64,000 nt of DNA from NCBI RefSeq assembly GCF_001294205.1, contig NZ_LAQT01000026.1, positions 47,892 to 111,891 on the forward strand. Reading direction: 5' to 3'. Each line of letters begins with the position of its first letter. The stretch's first letter is position 1. This stretch comes from Amantichitinum ursilacus. Lineage in GTDB: Bacteria > Pseudomonadota > Gammaproteobacteria > Burkholderiales > Chitinibacteraceae. A model generated the notes under the pieces. That model was not told the origin of the DNA. It saw only the letters and a list, made by a program, of their open reading frames with translations, and did not search any database. The position numbers and the translations under genes were made by a program. Shown here one piece after another: positions 43,005-53,117 of this stretch.

Positions 43005-44497
43005 TATTGCCCCCCGCGTTTGCGCCCTTGCCCGCTGCTGCCGCTGGCATAGCGGACAAAATCCCCGGCCTCAACCTTGCCACCTTCCACCACGGCCGCC
43101 GCAAATTGCGGCTGCACCTGGGTAATGGTGACGGTGCCACTGGCATCTTCAGGCAAACCCAAGCCCATGCCCGGATTGCCACCCGGCGTGCTGATCACGC
43201 GGGAGCCCGGCTTCAGCTTGAACAATTGCAGCTTGTCGCCTGGCTCCAGCCCCGAAATCGCACCCGCGTCGATATAGGCCACACCATTTTCGACATTGGT
43301 AACCCGAGCCGAGAACGGCACGCAAGCCGCGTCCTCATTCGCGGCCGCTACCAGCTGACCAGTGAGCGTATCCAGCGCTTTGCCAAAGTCGGTACCCATC
43401 GAGGCGGTGGCCACTGCGGTATTGTTATTGCGGCCCAGAATATCGCCGGTGACCACCACGCTGGCGCGATGTTGCGCAATCAAAACGCCGGACACCGCAT
43501 CAAACAAATACATTTCCAGATCGGCATGGCGCGATTTGGGCGTGGCTTTGACGCCCGCGGCGGCAAATTCCGCCAACGGAAATTCCGCCGACAATTTACG
43601 CTCGCCCGGCCGCGTGTCCTGCCCCCAGGTAAAGCGATACACCTCGCCCTCGGTCGACACGTCTTGCACGATGCCACCCAGCACAAACTGGGTACCAAAG
43701 CGGCGGCCCAGCAAGCGCACCTGATCGGGCAGCTGGATCGGGGTGGCGTAGCGCGGGTCCAGATCAAAAGGGACGTCAACTTGCGATGCGCTGGGTAGCC
43801 AGTTGGCGGCAGCCAGCTTTTGCATGAACAACTGCTGGATGCCCCCGCTCAGTTGCTTCATATCGACAGCCTGCGCCGGTTGGCGCAACCAGAACGGCGT
43901 TACCAGCATCTTGCGGCGATACGGATTAGCCGGGCAGCGCGGTGCGCCTTGCGGACTGGCCAGGCTGCTGGCGACGGCCGACGCGGCGCCGGGTGGCAAG
44001 CTGGAATCGGTTTTAACGGGATTGCCGCGCGGCAGCGGCAGGCCATTGGCATTGACGTCGCGCTCATCATCGGCTGGCGCGCCGCCGGGGTCGTTACTGG
44101 CTGCTGCGGGCGCAAGCGGTTGTACGTCAACGTGGTACAGGCCGTTGGATTTCCACTCGCGTAATACCGTGTATTGCACCGGTGCATTGCTGTCCGCGCG
44201 CACGCGTTGGTTATCGCTAAACCAGCCCTTCTTGTTGCTTTGGCTGTTGCCCGTAATGCGTGCGCCGCGCATCAGGGCGATATTTTCTTCGGCATCCCGC
44301 AAGGCGGCGGCCCGGGCGGCGGCCTCGCCTTCACTGCCGATCGGGGCCACGCCGGTTACGCGCGGCAGCGCCACGGCGGCGGCGCTGGGTCGCGGCGTGG
44401 GGGTGGCGGCCTGCGCCCCAACCAGCAGGCACAAGCCCATGGCGGCGGCGATCAGACCTAAAGGCTTATTGCGATAGATAGAAATTGTTCGCGGCAA
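43004..44497 (-). CDS. flgT: Flagellar H-ring-type protein FlgT
   Basis: A 497-aa exported protein with a signal peptide cleaved after GAQA. It shows the three-part FlgT layout. The N-terminal domain has EAAARAAALRDAEENIAL and SNGLYHVDVQPLAP (about residues 55-150), a middle domain follows KMLVTPFWLRQPAQA (about 195-390), and a C-terminal SH3-like domain contains AYIDAGAISGLEPGDKLQLF (about 405-485). In Vibrio, FlgT forms the H-ring around the flagellar basal body. The TTG at 44497 is used, with GGGGA upstream; it overlaps flgP by 32 nt. It is longer than Vibrio FlgT, with extra Pro/Ala linkers. Confidence 0.8.
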   Translation of the reverse strand: MPRTISIYRNKPLGLIAAAMGLCLLVGAQAATPTPRPSAAAVALPRVTGVAPIGSEGEAAARAAALRDAEENIALMRGARITGNSQSNKKGWFSDNQRVRADSNAPVQYTVLREWKSNGLYHVDVQPLAPAAASNDPGGAPADDERDVNANGLPLPRGNPVKTDSSLPPGAASAVASSLASPQGAPRCPANPYRRKMLVTPFWLRQPAQAVDMKQLSGGIQQLFMQKLAAANWLPSASQVDVPFDLDPRYATPIQLPDQVRLLGRRFGTQFVLGGIVQDVSTEGEVYRFTWGQDTRPGERKLSAEFPLAEFAAAGVKATPKSRHADLEMYLFDAVSGVLIAQHRASVVVTGDILGRNNNTAVATASMGTDFGKALDTLTGQLVAAANEDAACVPFSARVTNVENGVAYIDAGAISGLEPGDKLQLFKLKPGSRVISTPGGNPGMGLGLPEDASGTVTITQVQPQFAAAVVEGGKVEAGDFVRYASGSSGQGRKRGGQ

Positions 44498-45128
44498 AAC
44501 GGGTATCCCCGGTCACGCTGGACACTGCGGAAGCATTAGTCGGGGCCGGCACGGATTCGGGCATCGCCGGCTGCACATGCAATGCGGGCGCGGCCAATGC
44601 CTGGCCTTGCTCCGCCTGTGCAGCATCTTTATAGAAATCACTGCCCAGTTGCAACTCCAGCACGGTTTCGTAGCCGCCCTCGGGCAATGGCGTTACCGAC
44701 ACCACGCGTGCGCCGCGCAGCCAGGCTTCGACATAGGCGCGGAAGCTGTCATTGGTCAGCGCCAGCGCCGACACCGAACTCTGACCGGTCAGCTTGATGC
44801 CCTGCACGGTCTCCGCCAGCGAGCGATAGGCATCCAGCTTGGAGGCGCGCATCGCCAGCAAACGGCGTTGCGTATTGGTCAGCCCGTCGATCATCGGCAG
44901 CGCGCCATAACCCACCGCGCTGACACGCGACGGCAGCACCACGGCGGGCGGCTGCATATTGCTGCTGTCCACATTAAGCGGGGCGGGATGTTCGTCGGCG
45001 GCGGCCGTGGCAGAAGGCGCCGGGCTGCTGGCGTTGCCGCGCAAATGCGAACACGCGGACAAGCTCAGCACGCCAAACAGCGACGCGGCAAGCAACAAAC
45101 TACGGCTGGGGATGCTGGGATGGTTCAT
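44466..45128 (-). CDS. flgP: LPP20-type flagellar outer-membrane lipoprotein FlgP
   Basis: A 220-aa lipoprotein. The signal ends in the lipobox VLSLSAC (Cys at about residue 26). The LPP20-like domain reads LTNTQRRLLAMRASKLDAYRSLAETVQGIKL, then SVSALALTNDSFRAYVEAWLRGARVV, typical of FlgP, which forms the outer-membrane basal disc in Vibrio and Campylobacter. The ATG at 45128 has GGAG 8 nt upstream. It is the first gene behind the FliA-type promoter. Confidence 0.82.
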   Translation of the reverse strand: MNHPSIPSRSLLLAASLFGVLSLSACSHLRGNASSPAPSATAAADEHPAPLNVDSSNMQPPAVVLPSRVSAVGYGALPMIDGLTNTQRRLLAMRASKLDAYRSLAETVQGIKLTGQSSVSALALTNDSFRAYVEAWLRGARVVSVTPLPEGGYETVLELQLGSDFYKDAAQAEQGQALAAPALHVQPAMPESVPAPTNASAVSSVTGDTRFAANNFYLSQ

Positions 45129-45209
45129 CGGGCGACTCCGCACAGTAAGGGGTGGGCGGCGGTTGGTACCGGATACAACAAGGATACAAACAAGCCGCCC
45201 CTGCGCAAC

Positions 45210-45236
45210 TTATCGGCCGCAATCAGCGAACCTTGA
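45210..45236 (-). promoter_or_regulatory. Sigma-28 (FliA) flagellar promoter of flgP-flgT
   Basis: Read on the minus strand: TCAAGGTT (45229-45236), an 11-bp spacer and GCCGATAA (45210-45217). The consensus is TAAAGTTT-N11-GCCGATAA, so the -10 is 8/8 and the -35 is 6/8 at exact spacing. It overlaps the trmB 3' end and lies 82 nt before the flgP start. Confidence 0.75.
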
Positions 45237-45903
45237 ATACCAGATCCCAAACGCCATGGCCCAGGCGTATGCCGCGCTGCTCGAATTTGGTCAGCGGACG
45301 GTAGTCGGGGCGCTCGGCATAGTCGGTGGCGGTGTTTTGCAGTGCGGGTTCGGCGCTGAGGACTTCCAGCATCTGGATGGCATAGTCCTCCCAGTCGGTG
45401 GCCAGATGCAGATAACCGCCCTGCTTGATGCGACTGACCAGCAATTTAACAAACGCGGGCTGGATCAGACGGCGTTTGTTATGACGCTTTTTATGCCACG
45501 GATCCGGGAAAAACACATGCGCGCCATCCAGCGCGCCGGGCTGGATCATGTGTTCGAGCACGTCCACCACGTCGTGCTGCACGATGCGGATGTTGTCGAG
45601 ATTCATCTCGCCCACCAGCTTGAGCAAGCTGCCCACGCCCGGCGTATGCACTTCGCAGCCGATAAAGTCAGTGTCGGGCGCACCGGCGGCGATTTCGGCG
45701 GTGGCCTGGCCCATGCCAAAGCCGATTTCCAGAATACGCGGGGCGGCGCGGCCAAAGGCGGCGTCCAGGTCCAGCGTTTGTGGCGCGTACGGAATCACAA
45801 ACTGCGGGCCGAATTCAGTCAGCGCGCGTTCCTGGCCGGTGGAAAGATGGCCCTGGCGCAGCACAAAGCTGCGGATGCGGCGCATGTAATGCGGATTATC
45901 CAT
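45223..45903 (-). CDS. trmB: tRNA (guanine-N7)-methyltransferase
   Basis: A 226-aa SAM-dependent enzyme that makes m7G46 in tRNAs. The SAM motif is [15 protein letters not shown], the tRNA-binding/catalytic segment is [17 protein letters not shown], and [17 protein letters not shown] lies near the end. The ATG at 45903 ([16 protein letters not shown]) is preferred to a TTG 18 nt upstream. It follows thiG in the same direction, with a hairpin between. Confidence 0.93.
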   Translation of the reverse strand: MDNPHYMRRIRSFVLRQGHLSTGQERALTEFGPQFVIPYAPQTLDLDAAFGRAAPRILEIGFGMGQATAEIAAGAPDTDFIGCEVHTPGVGSLLKLVGEMNLDNIRIVQHDVVDVLEHMIQPGALDGAHVFFPDPWHKKRHNKRRLIQPAFVKLLVSRIKQGGYLHLATDWEDYAIQMLEVLSAEPALQNTATDYAERPDYRPLTKFEQRGIRLGHGVWDLVFKVR

Positions 45904-45926
45904 AAAGATCTCGAAAGCCAAATCTC

Positions 45927-45948
45927 AAAAGCCACCGCGAACGGTGGC
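45927..45948 (-). terminator. Hairpin between thiG and trmB
   Basis: On the minus strand, a 7-bp stem GCCACCG/CGGTGGC closes a TTCG loop and is followed by TTTT. trmB starts 24 nt later, so this may be an attenuator or the end of the thi transcript. Confidence 0.55.
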
Positions 45949-45974
45949 CGGTTTACAAAGCACAACGGCGGTTT

Positions 45975-46763
45975 TTATTTTGCGCCGATCAGACCACTGA
46001 CCGGACTGGACGGATCCGCACTATACAACTTGCGCGGCATACGGCCGGCCAGGAACGATTCACGGCCCGCTTCCACTGCCAGTTTCATGGCACGCGCCAT
46101 GCGTACCGGGTCTTTAGCGGCAGCGATGGCGGTATTCATCAGAATGCCGTCGCAGCCCAGTTCCATGGCGATGGCCGCATCGCTGGCGGTGCCGACGCCC
46201 GCATCCACCAGTACCGGCACTTTGGCGTTTTCAATAATCAGGCGCAGATTCCACGGATTGAGAATGCCCATGCCCGAGCCGATCAGCGACGCCAGCGGCA
46301 TCACCGCCACGCAACCAATCTGTTCCAGTTCTTTGGCGATGATCGGGTCATCCGAGGTATACACCATCACGTCAAAGCCATCCTTGACCAGCGTTTCGGC
46401 CGCTTTCAACGTTTCGCGCACATTGGGGTATAGCGTGGTGGAATCGCCCAGCACTTCAAGCTTGACCAGCTTGTGGCCATCCAGCAGCTCACGCGCCAGG
46501 CGCAAGGTGCGCACCGCGTCATCGGCGCTGTAGCAGCCCGCGGTGTTGGGCAGATAGGTAAAGCGTGACGGCGGCACGGCATCCAGCAAGGACGGCTCGT
46601 TGGGGTTCTGGCCGATGTTGACGCGGCGGATGGCCACCGTAACGATGTCCGCGCCGCTGGCCTCGATGGCCTCGCGCGTTTGGGCAAAGTCTTTGTATTT
46701 GCCGGTACCCACCAGCAAACGCGACGAAAAGGACTGACCGGCAATCGTAAACACATCGGACAT
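45975..46763 (-). CDS. thiG: Thiazole synthase ThiG
   Basis: A 262-aa TIM-barrel enzyme that forms the thiamin thiazole phosphate from deoxyxylulose phosphate, dehydroglycine and ThiS thiocarboxylate. The Schiff-base Lys is in LVKLEVLGD, with [13 protein letters not shown] before it and [18 protein letters not shown] and [14 protein letters not shown] at the phosphate site. It follows thiS by 59 nt. Confidence 0.96.
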   Translation of the reverse strand: MSDVFTIAGQSFSSRLLVGTGKYKDFAQTREAIEASGADIVTVAIRRVNIGQNPNEPSLLDAVPPSRFTYLPNTAGCYSADDAVRTLRLARELLDGHKLVKLEVLGDSTTLYPNVRETLKAAETLVKDGFDVMVYTSDDPIIAKELEQIGCVAVMPLASLIGSGMGILNPWNLRLIIENAKVPVLVDAGVGTASDAAIAMELGCDGILMNTAIAAAKDPVRMARAMKLAVEAGRESFLAGRMPRKLYSADPSSPVSGLIGAK

Positions 46764-46822
46764 GATGCAACCCCAATGAAGCTGAAAAAAGAAGGATGGT
46801 GCGCTGTGGCCTGCGCGCGGGT

Positions 46823-47026
46823 TTAACCGCCGCCGACGGCCACCACGATTTCGAGCTGGTCGCCCTCGGCCAGCGCGGTGGCGGCAAAGGTGCTGCGCGG
46901 CACGATATCGCCGTTGCGTTCGATGGCGACGCGTTTGCCCAGTAAATCAAGCTGTTGCACCAGGTCGGCCACCGTCAGTGGCGCGACAAACTGGCGCGGT
47001 TGGCCATTAATGGAAAGCGTGAGCAT
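46823..47026 (-). CDS. thiS: Sulfur carrier protein ThiS
   Basis: A 67-aa ubiquitin-like sulfur carrier ending in Gly-Gly (VAVGGG), the site of thiocarboxylate. It starts [13 protein letters not shown]. The ATG at 47026 is chosen by family length. It leads thiS-thiG. I looked for a TPP riboswitch in the 180 nt upstream and found no CTGAGA-type core, so control is likely elsewhere. Confidence 0.93.
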   Translation of the reverse strand: MLTLSINGQPRQFVAPLTVADLVQQLDLLGKRVAIERNGDIVPRSTFAATALAEGDQLEIVVAVGGG

Positions 47027-47161
47027 GAATAAGCGGCCTACGAATATTCTGATACAAGAGACGCGGATTTTAGCAGGTGGCGATGGCACGCGTCTTGATC
47101 GGGCAGGCTTGCGCTTGTTCTAACTCAAACCCGTCCCGACCCGCGCGCCGGGGCGCTCAAT

Positions 47162-47188
47162 AAAAAAGGCGCCCGCAGGCGCCTTTTT
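47162..47188 (-). terminator. Terminator of tkt
   Basis: Stem GGCGCC (47168-47173), loop CGCA, GGCGCC (47178-47183), with an A run before and a T run after on the plus strand, so it can act on both strands. Confidence 0.8.
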
Positions 47189-47208
47189 CACAACCGCACA
47201 ATCAACAA

Positions 47209-49212
47209 TTACTTGATCAGCGCCTTGGCCTTGGCCACCACGTTTTCCGGGGTAAAGCCAAACAGCTTGAACAGTTGCGGTGCCGGAGCGGATTCGCCGA
47301 AGCGGTCCAGACCCAGCACGTCGCCTTCCAGGCCCACGTACTTGCGCCAGAAGTCGGTGATGCCCACTTCGATGGCCAGACGCGGCACACCCGCCGGCAG
47401 CACGCTGAGCTTGTACGCGTCGGTTTGCTTGTCGAACACGTTGGTCGACGGCATCGACACCACGCGAGCAGCAATGCCTTCGCTGGTCAGCGTGTCGTAG
47501 GCTTTAACCGCCAGATCCAGCTCGGAACCGGTGGCGATAATCACCACCTTCGGATCGTTGGCATCACGCAGGATGTAGCCGCCGCGGTAGATGTTGGCGA
47601 TCTGGGCTTCGCTGCGCGACTGGAACTGCAGGTTCTGACGCGTGAAGATCAGGGTCGACGGGGTTTCTTTCTGTTCGATTGCGTGAGCCCAGGCCACCAT
47701 GCTTTCGACGGTGTCGGCCGGACGCCATACGTTCATGTTGGGGATGTAGCGCAGCGTTGCGGTCTGTTCCACCGGTTGGTGGGTCGGGCCGTCTTCGCCT
47801 ACGCCGATCGAATCATGCGTAAACACGAACAGTTGCGGAATCTTCATCAGCGCAGCCATACGCAGCGCATTGCGTGCGTATTCGCTGAACATCAGGAAGG
47901 TAGCGCCGTACGGACGCAGACCGCCGTGCAGCAGAATACCGTTCATGATGGCGGCCATGCCGAACTCGCGCACGCCGTAGCTGATGTAGTTGCCCGACAG
48001 GCTGTTGTCTTCTTCGCGGGTCAGCGTAACGCTGGTCTTGACGTTGGTCAGGTTGGAGCTGGTCAAGTCGGCGGAGCCGCCCAGGAATTCCGGCAGGGCC
48101 GGCGCATAGGCGTTCAGCGCATTCTGCGAAGCTTTACGGGTGGCGATGGTTTCCGCTTTTTCGTTGGCTTCGGCAATCGCAGCCTTCACCACGTGTTCCC
48201 AGTTGCTCGGCAGGGTGCGGCTGTTGCGGCGTTCGAATTCTGCAGCCAGTTCCGGGAACTTGGCGGCGTAGCCTTCGTACAGCTTGTTCCAGTCGGCTTC
48301 CCACTTGGCGCCCGCTTCTTTCTTGTCCCAACCGGCGTACACATCGGCCGGGATTTCGAACGGCGGGTGGTTCCAGCCGATGGCAGCGCGGGTAGCGGCG
48401 ATTTCAGCGTCGCCCAGTGCGGAGCCGTGGCTGTCGTGGCTGTTGGCTTTGTTGGGCGAACCCTTGCCGATGATGGTCTTGCAGCAGATCAGCGTCGGGC
48501 GTTGGGTTTCAGCCTTGGCTTCAGCAATGGCGGCCAGTACGGCGTCGACATTGTGGCCATCAATCGGGCGAATGACCTTCCAGCCGTAGGCTTCAAAGCG
48601 GCCCGGGATGTCTTCGGAGAACCACTTGTCGGTGTGACCGTCGATGGAGATGTTGTTGTCATCCCAGAACGCGATCAGTTTGTTCAGGCCCCAGGTGGCG
48701 GCCAGCGCACACGCTTCGTGGCTGACGCCTTCCATCATGCAACCGTCGCCCATGAACACGTAGGTGTGATGGTCAACGATGGAGAAATCAGGGCGGTTGA
48801 ATTCACGCGCCATCAGTTTTTCAGCCAGCGCGAAACCCACGCCGTTGGCGATACCCTGACCCAGCGGGCCGGTGGTGGTTTCGATGCCTTCGGTGTAACC
48901 GTATTCCGGGTGGCCCGGAGTCTGGCTGTGCAGTTGGCGGAATTGCTTGAGCTGATCGATCGGCAGGTTGTAGCCGGTGAGATGCAGCAGAGCGTATTGC
49001 AGCATTGAGCCGTGACCGTTCGACAGAATGAAACGGTCGCGGTTAACCCAGTTCGGGTTCAGCGGATTGTGGCGGTGGTTGCCTTCGCCCCACAATGCCA
49101 CCGCAATTTCGGCCATACCCATCGGCATGCCGGGGTGGCCGGAGTTGGCTTTCTGAACAGAATCCATCGCCAGGGCGCGGATAGCATTGGCGAGATCGGC
49201 ACGCGTTGCCAT
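47209..49212 (-). CDS. tkt: Transketolase
   Basis: A 667-aa thiamin diphosphate enzyme of the pentose phosphate pathway. It starts [28 protein letters not shown]. The cofactor motif is [13 protein letters not shown]...DDNNISIDG, and the Pyr domain contains [19 protein letters not shown]. Its length is the family norm. GAGAGGATTATTT precedes the ATG. The closeness of thiSG, which ultimately supply its cofactor, may be chance. Confidence 0.97.
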   Translation of the reverse strand: MATRADLANAIRALAMDSVQKANSGHPGMPMGMAEIAVALWGEGNHRHNPLNPNWVNRDRFILSNGHGSMLQYALLHLTGYNLPIDQLKQFRQLHSQTPGHPEYGYTEGIETTTGPLGQGIANGVGFALAEKLMAREFNRPDFSIVDHHTYVFMGDGCMMEGVSHEACALAATWGLNKLIAFWDDNNISIDGHTDKWFSEDIPGRFEAYGWKVIRPIDGHNVDAVLAAIAEAKAETQRPTLICCKTIIGKGSPNKANSHDSHGSALGDAEIAATRAAIGWNHPPFEIPADVYAGWDKKEAGAKWEADWNKLYEGYAAKFPELAAEFERRNSRTLPSNWEHVVKAAIAEANEKAETIATRKASQNALNAYAPALPEFLGGSADLTSSNLTNVKTSVTLTREEDNSLSGNYISYGVREFGMAAIMNGILLHGGLRPYGATFLMFSEYARNALRMAALMKIPQLFVFTHDSIGVGEDGPTHQPVEQTATLRYIPNMNVWRPADTVESMVAWAHAIEQKETPSTLIFTRQNLQFQSRSEAQIANIYRGGYILRDANDPKVVIIATGSELDLAVKAYDTLTSEGIAARVVSMPSTNVFDKQTDAYKLSVLPAGVPRLAIEVGITDFWRKYVGLEGDVLGLDRFGESAPAPQLFKLFGFTPENVVAKAKALIK

Positions 49213-49488
49213 AAATAATCCTCTCGAATCAGGGGGAAAAGGAGACGATGCGGCGTTGCCGCATCCAGACAGTCGACGGGCATTATCCCCGAGTCAGCCC
49301 CTTGCGGACAACCCGTACGGGACAGGTTGCCTAACTAATTTCAAATAAACGGGCGTGAGGGGCGTCATTTGCCGCGTTTTGGTGCGTTTTACGTGGGATG
49401 GCACGCGCTGAATCGCTTTAGCACTGCGGGCCAGGCCTTCAAACGCCCGGTTTTGTTGCCTGTCGCAAAGGTTGGGTGCCGCGGCGCG

Positions 49489-50190
49489 TTATTGCCGTGG
49501 GGCACGCGCCAGCGCATCGGCCTGGGCCAGATCATCGGGGGTACCGACGTTGACCCAAGGCCCGTCAAAGCGTTCGCCACTGACGCGACCGGCGCGCGCC
49601 GCCTCTATTAATAAGGGGCCCAGTCTGGCTTCGGTGCCGGGTGCAATGCCCGCCACGATGCGCGGGTGGCAAATGCCGATGCTGCCATAGCAGAGTCTGG
49701 GTGCAGCGGAATCAGGCGCAATCAAGCCGGTGGTTGCATCCAGCGCAAAGTCGCCGTTGGGGTGATACGGCGGATTGGGCACCATCACCAGATGCGCCAG
49801 CCGCTGCGGCGTGGTCACAAATTGCACCGCTTCGCGCACCAGATGCGCGTAATCAAACTGGGTATACACATCGCCCGACAACAGCAGAAACGGGCTACTG
49901 CCCAGCAAGGGCAAGGCTTGGGCGATGCCGCCCGCAGTTTCCAGCGCGCGCGGCTCGGCCGAATATTGCAAACGCACGCCCCACTCCGCGCCATTGCCCA
50001 GCCGCACGGCATATTGCTCGCCCAGCCAGGCGTGGTTGATGACGATATCGCGCACGCCCGCGGCAGCCAGGCGTTCGATATGCCAGACAATCAACGGCTT
50101 GCCGCCGACATCCAGCAACGGTTTGGGACAGGTATCGGTGTAGGGGCGAAGACGCTCGCCGCGTCCCGCCGCCAGAATCATGGCTTTCAT
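49489..50190 (-). CDS. murU: N-acetylmuramate alpha-1-phosphate uridylyltransferase MurU
   Basis: A 233-aa nucleotidyltransferase starting MKAMILAAGRGERLRPYTD, then CPKPLLDVGGKPLIVWHIE (nucleotide-binding loop). GDVYTQFD binds metal. It makes UDP-MurNAc from MurNAc-1-phosphate in the cell-wall recycling route of Pseudomonas and Neisseria types, which bypasses the fosfomycin target. Its usual partner amgK lies 2.9 kb away at 53118, separated by a nucleoside-salvage block. Confidence 0.87.
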   Translation of the reverse strand: MKAMILAAGRGERLRPYTDTCPKPLLDVGGKPLIVWHIERLAAAGVRDIVINHAWLGEQYAVRLGNGAEWGVRLQYSAEPRALETAGGIAQALPLLGSSPFLLLSGDVYTQFDYAHLVREAVQFVTTPQRLAHLVMVPNPPYHPNGDFALDATTGLIAPDSAAPRLCYGSIGICHPRIVAGIAPGTEARLGPLLIEAARAGRVSGERFDGPWVNVGTPDDLAQADALARAPRQ

Positions 50191-50325
50191 GGCGTGGGTA
50201 TCTGGGTGCTGTTCTTGGGGGCAGGCCGCAATTCTAAGTGATGTGGGCGCGCGGCGCTGAGCGGAACCGATTGCGCCCGGCGGGCGGCGGGCAAAATGGC
50301 GGTGTGAGCGGCGCGCCGGCGGGCG

Positions 50326-51243
50326 TCAGGGTGTCAGGCTGGCCAGAAATGCCTCGACCACCGGCGTGGCCACATGCGGTTGGTACACCGCGTACAAATC
50401 GGCCGACAACGGGGTTTGCAGCTCCACAAAACTGACGCCCGGCCAGGTAATGCGCGCACAGCATTCGGGCAGCAGGGTAATGCCAAAGCCGCCCGCCACC
50501 AACGCCAGCGCGGTTTGTGGTTCGCTCACCTGGTGGGTGATTTGCGGTGTAAAGCCGGCCTGGCGACAGGCGTAGTCCAGATAAGCGCCCAGATTACCCG
50601 CTTGCGGTGGCAGCAATACAAAGCCTTCGGTCAACAGCGTTTCGAGCGCGACCGCTTCGCCGCCCGCCAACCGATGCGTGGCGGACACAGCCAGCACGAT
50701 GCGTTCGCGGCCCAGCAACTGGCTGGCCATACCTGGCGGCAGATTGCCATGCGCTTCGCGCCATACGCCCAGATCAATACGGTGATGTTGCAGGGCGTCG
50801 ATCTGCTGCGAGGGCGACAGCTCGCTCAGCGACCACGTGGCGTCGGGCACCTGCTCCCCAAACTGCTGCAAGGCGGGTAGCAATGCGCCCCACATCGCCG
50901 TGCCCACCGCACCGATCACCATATGCCCGGCCTTGCCGCGCCCCAACTGGCGCACCTGTTGCAAGGAATGGCTGGTCATCTCCATCAGTTTGTTGACTTC
51001 GCGCAGCAAGGCGCGCCCGGCGGGCGTGAGTTCCACCGAGCGCGTGGTGCGCACAAACAACTGGGTATCCAGCACGCCCTCCAGCTCTTTGACATGCAGG
51101 CTGAGCGGCGGCTGCGACATGTTCAGACGTAAGGCGGCACGGCTAAAGCTGAGTTCTTCGGCCACCACACGAAAATAATGCAATAGCCGGAAATTGATGC
51201 GATCAAGGCTAAGGCTGTGGCTGCGACTGGTTTTCATGGCCAT
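50326..51243 (-). CDS. LysR-family transcriptional regulator
   Basis: A 305-aa LysR protein. The N-terminal winged helix is LLHYFRVVAEELSFSRAALRLNMSQPPLSLHVKELE-like (about residues 18-50), and an effector-binding domain follows. It is divergent from xapA with 127 bp between, which holds a TTATC...GGTAA stretch (about 51281-51299) of the T-N11-A type. By position it resembles XapR, the xanthosine-responsive LysR activator of xapA in E. coli. Start codons at 51243 and 51237 are equally good. Confidence 0.82.
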   Translation of the reverse strand: MAMKTSRSHSLSLDRINFRLLHYFRVVAEELSFSRAALRLNMSQPPLSLHVKELEGVLDTQLFVRTTRSVELTPAGRALLREVNKLMEMTSHSLQQVRQLGRGKAGHMVIGAVGTAMWGALLPALQQFGEQVPDATWSLSELSPSQQIDALQHHRIDLGVWREAHGNLPPGMASQLLGRERIVLAVSATHRLAGGEAVALETLLTEGFVLLPPQAGNLGAYLDYACRQAGFTPQITHQVSEPQTALALVAGGFGITLLPECCARITWPGVSFVELQTPLSADLYAVYQPHVATPVVEAFLASLTP

Positions 51244-51370
51244 GTCCAATAAAAAGCAGCCCTCATTTATACGCCGATCGTTATCAATCAGGCTGGTAAT
51301 TGTATTGGACCTGACTATTTATCCGGCCCACGATGGCGGCCATCTTTTTATGTTTTGCAGGATGCACATC

Positions 51371-52231
51371 ATGTCGAAAAACCCCGCCGTTGCTGAATAC
51401 ACCGCCTTTACCGCCGCCGATATCATCCGCCAGCGCGTGCCTGGCTTTGTGCCGCGCGCCGCGCTGATCCTGGGCTCGGGCCTGGGCGCGTTGGCTGACA
51501 GCATGACTGACGCCATCGCCATTGATTATTCCGATCTGCCGGGCTTTCCGGTCAGCGGTGTGGTCGGCCATGCCGGGCAACTGGTGGCGGGCTATCTGGA
51601 AGGCGTGCCGGTGTTGTGTATGAAAGGCCGTGGCCATTTTTACGAAGGCCGCGGCATGCAGGTCATGGCGTCGGCTGTACGTACCTTCAAATTGCTGGGC
51701 TGCGAATTGCTGGTGGCCACCAACGCCGCGGGTTCGCTGCGCAAAGAGGTGGCGCCGGGCCGGCTGGTGGCGCTAACCGACCACATCAACTTCATGCCCG
51801 AATCGCCCTTGGTGGGCCCGAATGACGATCGCTTCGGCCCACGCTTTTTCAGCCTGGCCAATGCCTATGACGCCGATCTGCGCCAGCAACTGAATACCGT
51901 GGCGGACCAACTGGGCATCAAACTGGCCAAAGGCGTATTCGCGGCTTATACCGGCCCCAATTTCGAAACACCGGCCGAAATCCGCATGATGCAAACGCTG
52001 GGCTGCGACGTGGTGGGCATGTCGATCGTGCCGGAAGTACTGGCCGCGCGGCATTGCGGGCTGAAAGTGCTGGCCGTATCCGCCATGACCAACTACGCCG
52101 AAGGCCTGTCCGATACGCCGTTGTCGCACGAACAAACGCTGCGTTGTGCCGCACTGGCCGCGGAAGACTTCATGCGGCTGATTCGCGGCTTTTTTGCGCA
52201 TGGCGCCTGCAACTGGACTGCGCCGCTGTAA
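51371..52231 (+). CDS. xapA: Xanthosine phosphorylase / purine nucleoside phosphorylase II
   Basis: A 286-aa trimeric-type purine nucleoside phosphorylase. It has [14 protein letters not shown] (phosphate loop), [24 protein letters not shown] and [13 protein letters not shown] (base and ribose sites), and [16 protein letters not shown]. The pattern and length are near E. coli XapA (277 aa), which also cleaves xanthosine. The ATG at 51371 has AGGA 8 nt upstream. deoC follows after 28 nt, so pentose phosphate from nucleosides can go into central metabolism. Confidence 0.88.
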   Translation: MSKNPAVAEYTAFTAADIIRQRVPGFVPRAALILGSGLGALADSMTDAIAIDYSDLPGFPVSGVVGHAGQLVAGYLEGVPVLCMKGRGHFYEGRGMQVMASAVRTFKLLGCELLVATNAAGSLRKEVAPGRLVALTDHINFMPESPLVGPNDDRFGPRFFSLANAYDADLRQQLNTVADQLGIKLAKGVFAAYTGPNFETPAEIRMMQTLGCDVVGMSIVPEVLAARHCGLKVLAVSAMTNYAEGLSDTPLSHEQTLRCAALAAEDFMRLIRGFFAHGACNWTAPL

Positions 52232-52259
52232 GCGCGCCACACCGCCCTCTTCTTGCAAC

Positions 52260-53039
52260 ATGACGGATCACATCACCATGTACAACCCCGACTCTCTGGC
52301 CATCGCCCGCATCATTGCGCTGATGGACCTGACTTCGCTGCGCGACGAAGATACCGCCGCCAGCATCGCCAACCTGTGCGCGCAGGCGCAAACGCCGCTG
52401 GGCGCGCCCGCCGCACTGTGTATTTATCCGCAATTTATTCAAGGCGCACGCCGCCAGCTTGAAGCGCTGGGCCTGGCGCAGGTCAAGATTGCCACCGTCA
52501 CCAACTTTCCTTATGGCGGCGCGGATGTCGCGCTGGCCGAGCGTGAAACCGCCACGGCGATCGCGCTGGGCGCGGATGAAGTGGATGTGGTGTTTCCGTG
52601 GCGTGCGTTGCAACTGGGCGATACCGCCGTCGGCGCGCATCTGGTCAGCGCCTGCAAACGCGCCTGTGGCGACAAGCCGCTCAAGGTGATCATCGAAAGC
52701 GGCGAGCTGAAAACGCCCGATCTGATCCGCCTGGCCAGCTGCATCGCTATCGATGCGGGCGCCAACTTTATCAAGACCTCCACCGGCAAGGTGCCGGTCA
52801 ACGCCACGCCCGAAGCCGCTGCCATCATGTTGCAGGTGATTGCTGAACGTAATCGCGATTGCGGCTTTAAAGCCGCAGGCGGCGTGCGCAATCAGGCCGA
52901 AGCCGAGGTCTATTTACAACTGGCCACTGAAGCCTTGGGTAGCGCGTGGCTCACGCCCGCCCACTTCCGCTTTGGCACCTCCAGCCTGCTGGCCAATCTG
53001 TTGGCCGCGCCAGGCGCTGCCACGGTCACCGGGTATTAG
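52260..53039 (+). CDS. deoC: Deoxyribose-phosphate aldolase
   Basis: A 259-aa class I aldolase that splits 2-deoxyribose-5-phosphate to glyceraldehyde-3-phosphate and acetaldehyde. Motifs are [21 protein letters not shown]-like [32 protein letters not shown], the Schiff-base Lys in [17 protein letters not shown], and GFKAAGGVR. It closely follows xapA as one salvage operon. An ATG at 52278 is an alternative start. Confidence 0.93.
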   Translation: MTDHITMYNPDSLAIARIIALMDLTSLRDEDTAASIANLCAQAQTPLGAPAALCIYPQFIQGARRQLEALGLAQVKIATVTNFPYGGADVALAERETATAIALGADEVDVVFPWRALQLGDTAVGAHLVSACKRACGDKPLKVIIESGELKTPDLIRLASCIAIDAGANFIKTSTGKVPVNATPEAAAIMLQVIAERNRDCGFKAAGGVRNQAEAEVYLQLATEALGSAWLTPAHFRFGTSSLLANLLAAPGAATVTGY

Positions 53040-53063
53040 GTCGCCGCGCTGTCCAGCCGGTTT

Positions 53064-53106
53064 CGCCCCACATGTTACTCAAGCCATGTGGGGCGTTTTT
53101 TATTGC
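53064..53106 (+). terminator. Terminator of xapA-deoC
   Basis: A perfect 11-bp stem (CGCCCCACATG at 53064-53074, CATGTGGGGCG at 53085-53095) with a 10-nt loop and a T run. Confidence 0.88.
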
Positions 53107-53117
53107 TGCGCCGGAGA

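Noticed and set aside
44959..46533. A 524-codon open frame on the plus strand
   Set aside because: It is antisense to flgP, trmB and thiG, all well supported.
47027..47208. Expected TPP riboswitch before thiS-thiG
   Set aside because: I found neither the CTGAGA core nor the second conserved arm in the region.
47275..49008. A 577-codon open frame on the plus strand
   Set aside because: It is the shadow of tkt; no domain is visible and tkt is certain.
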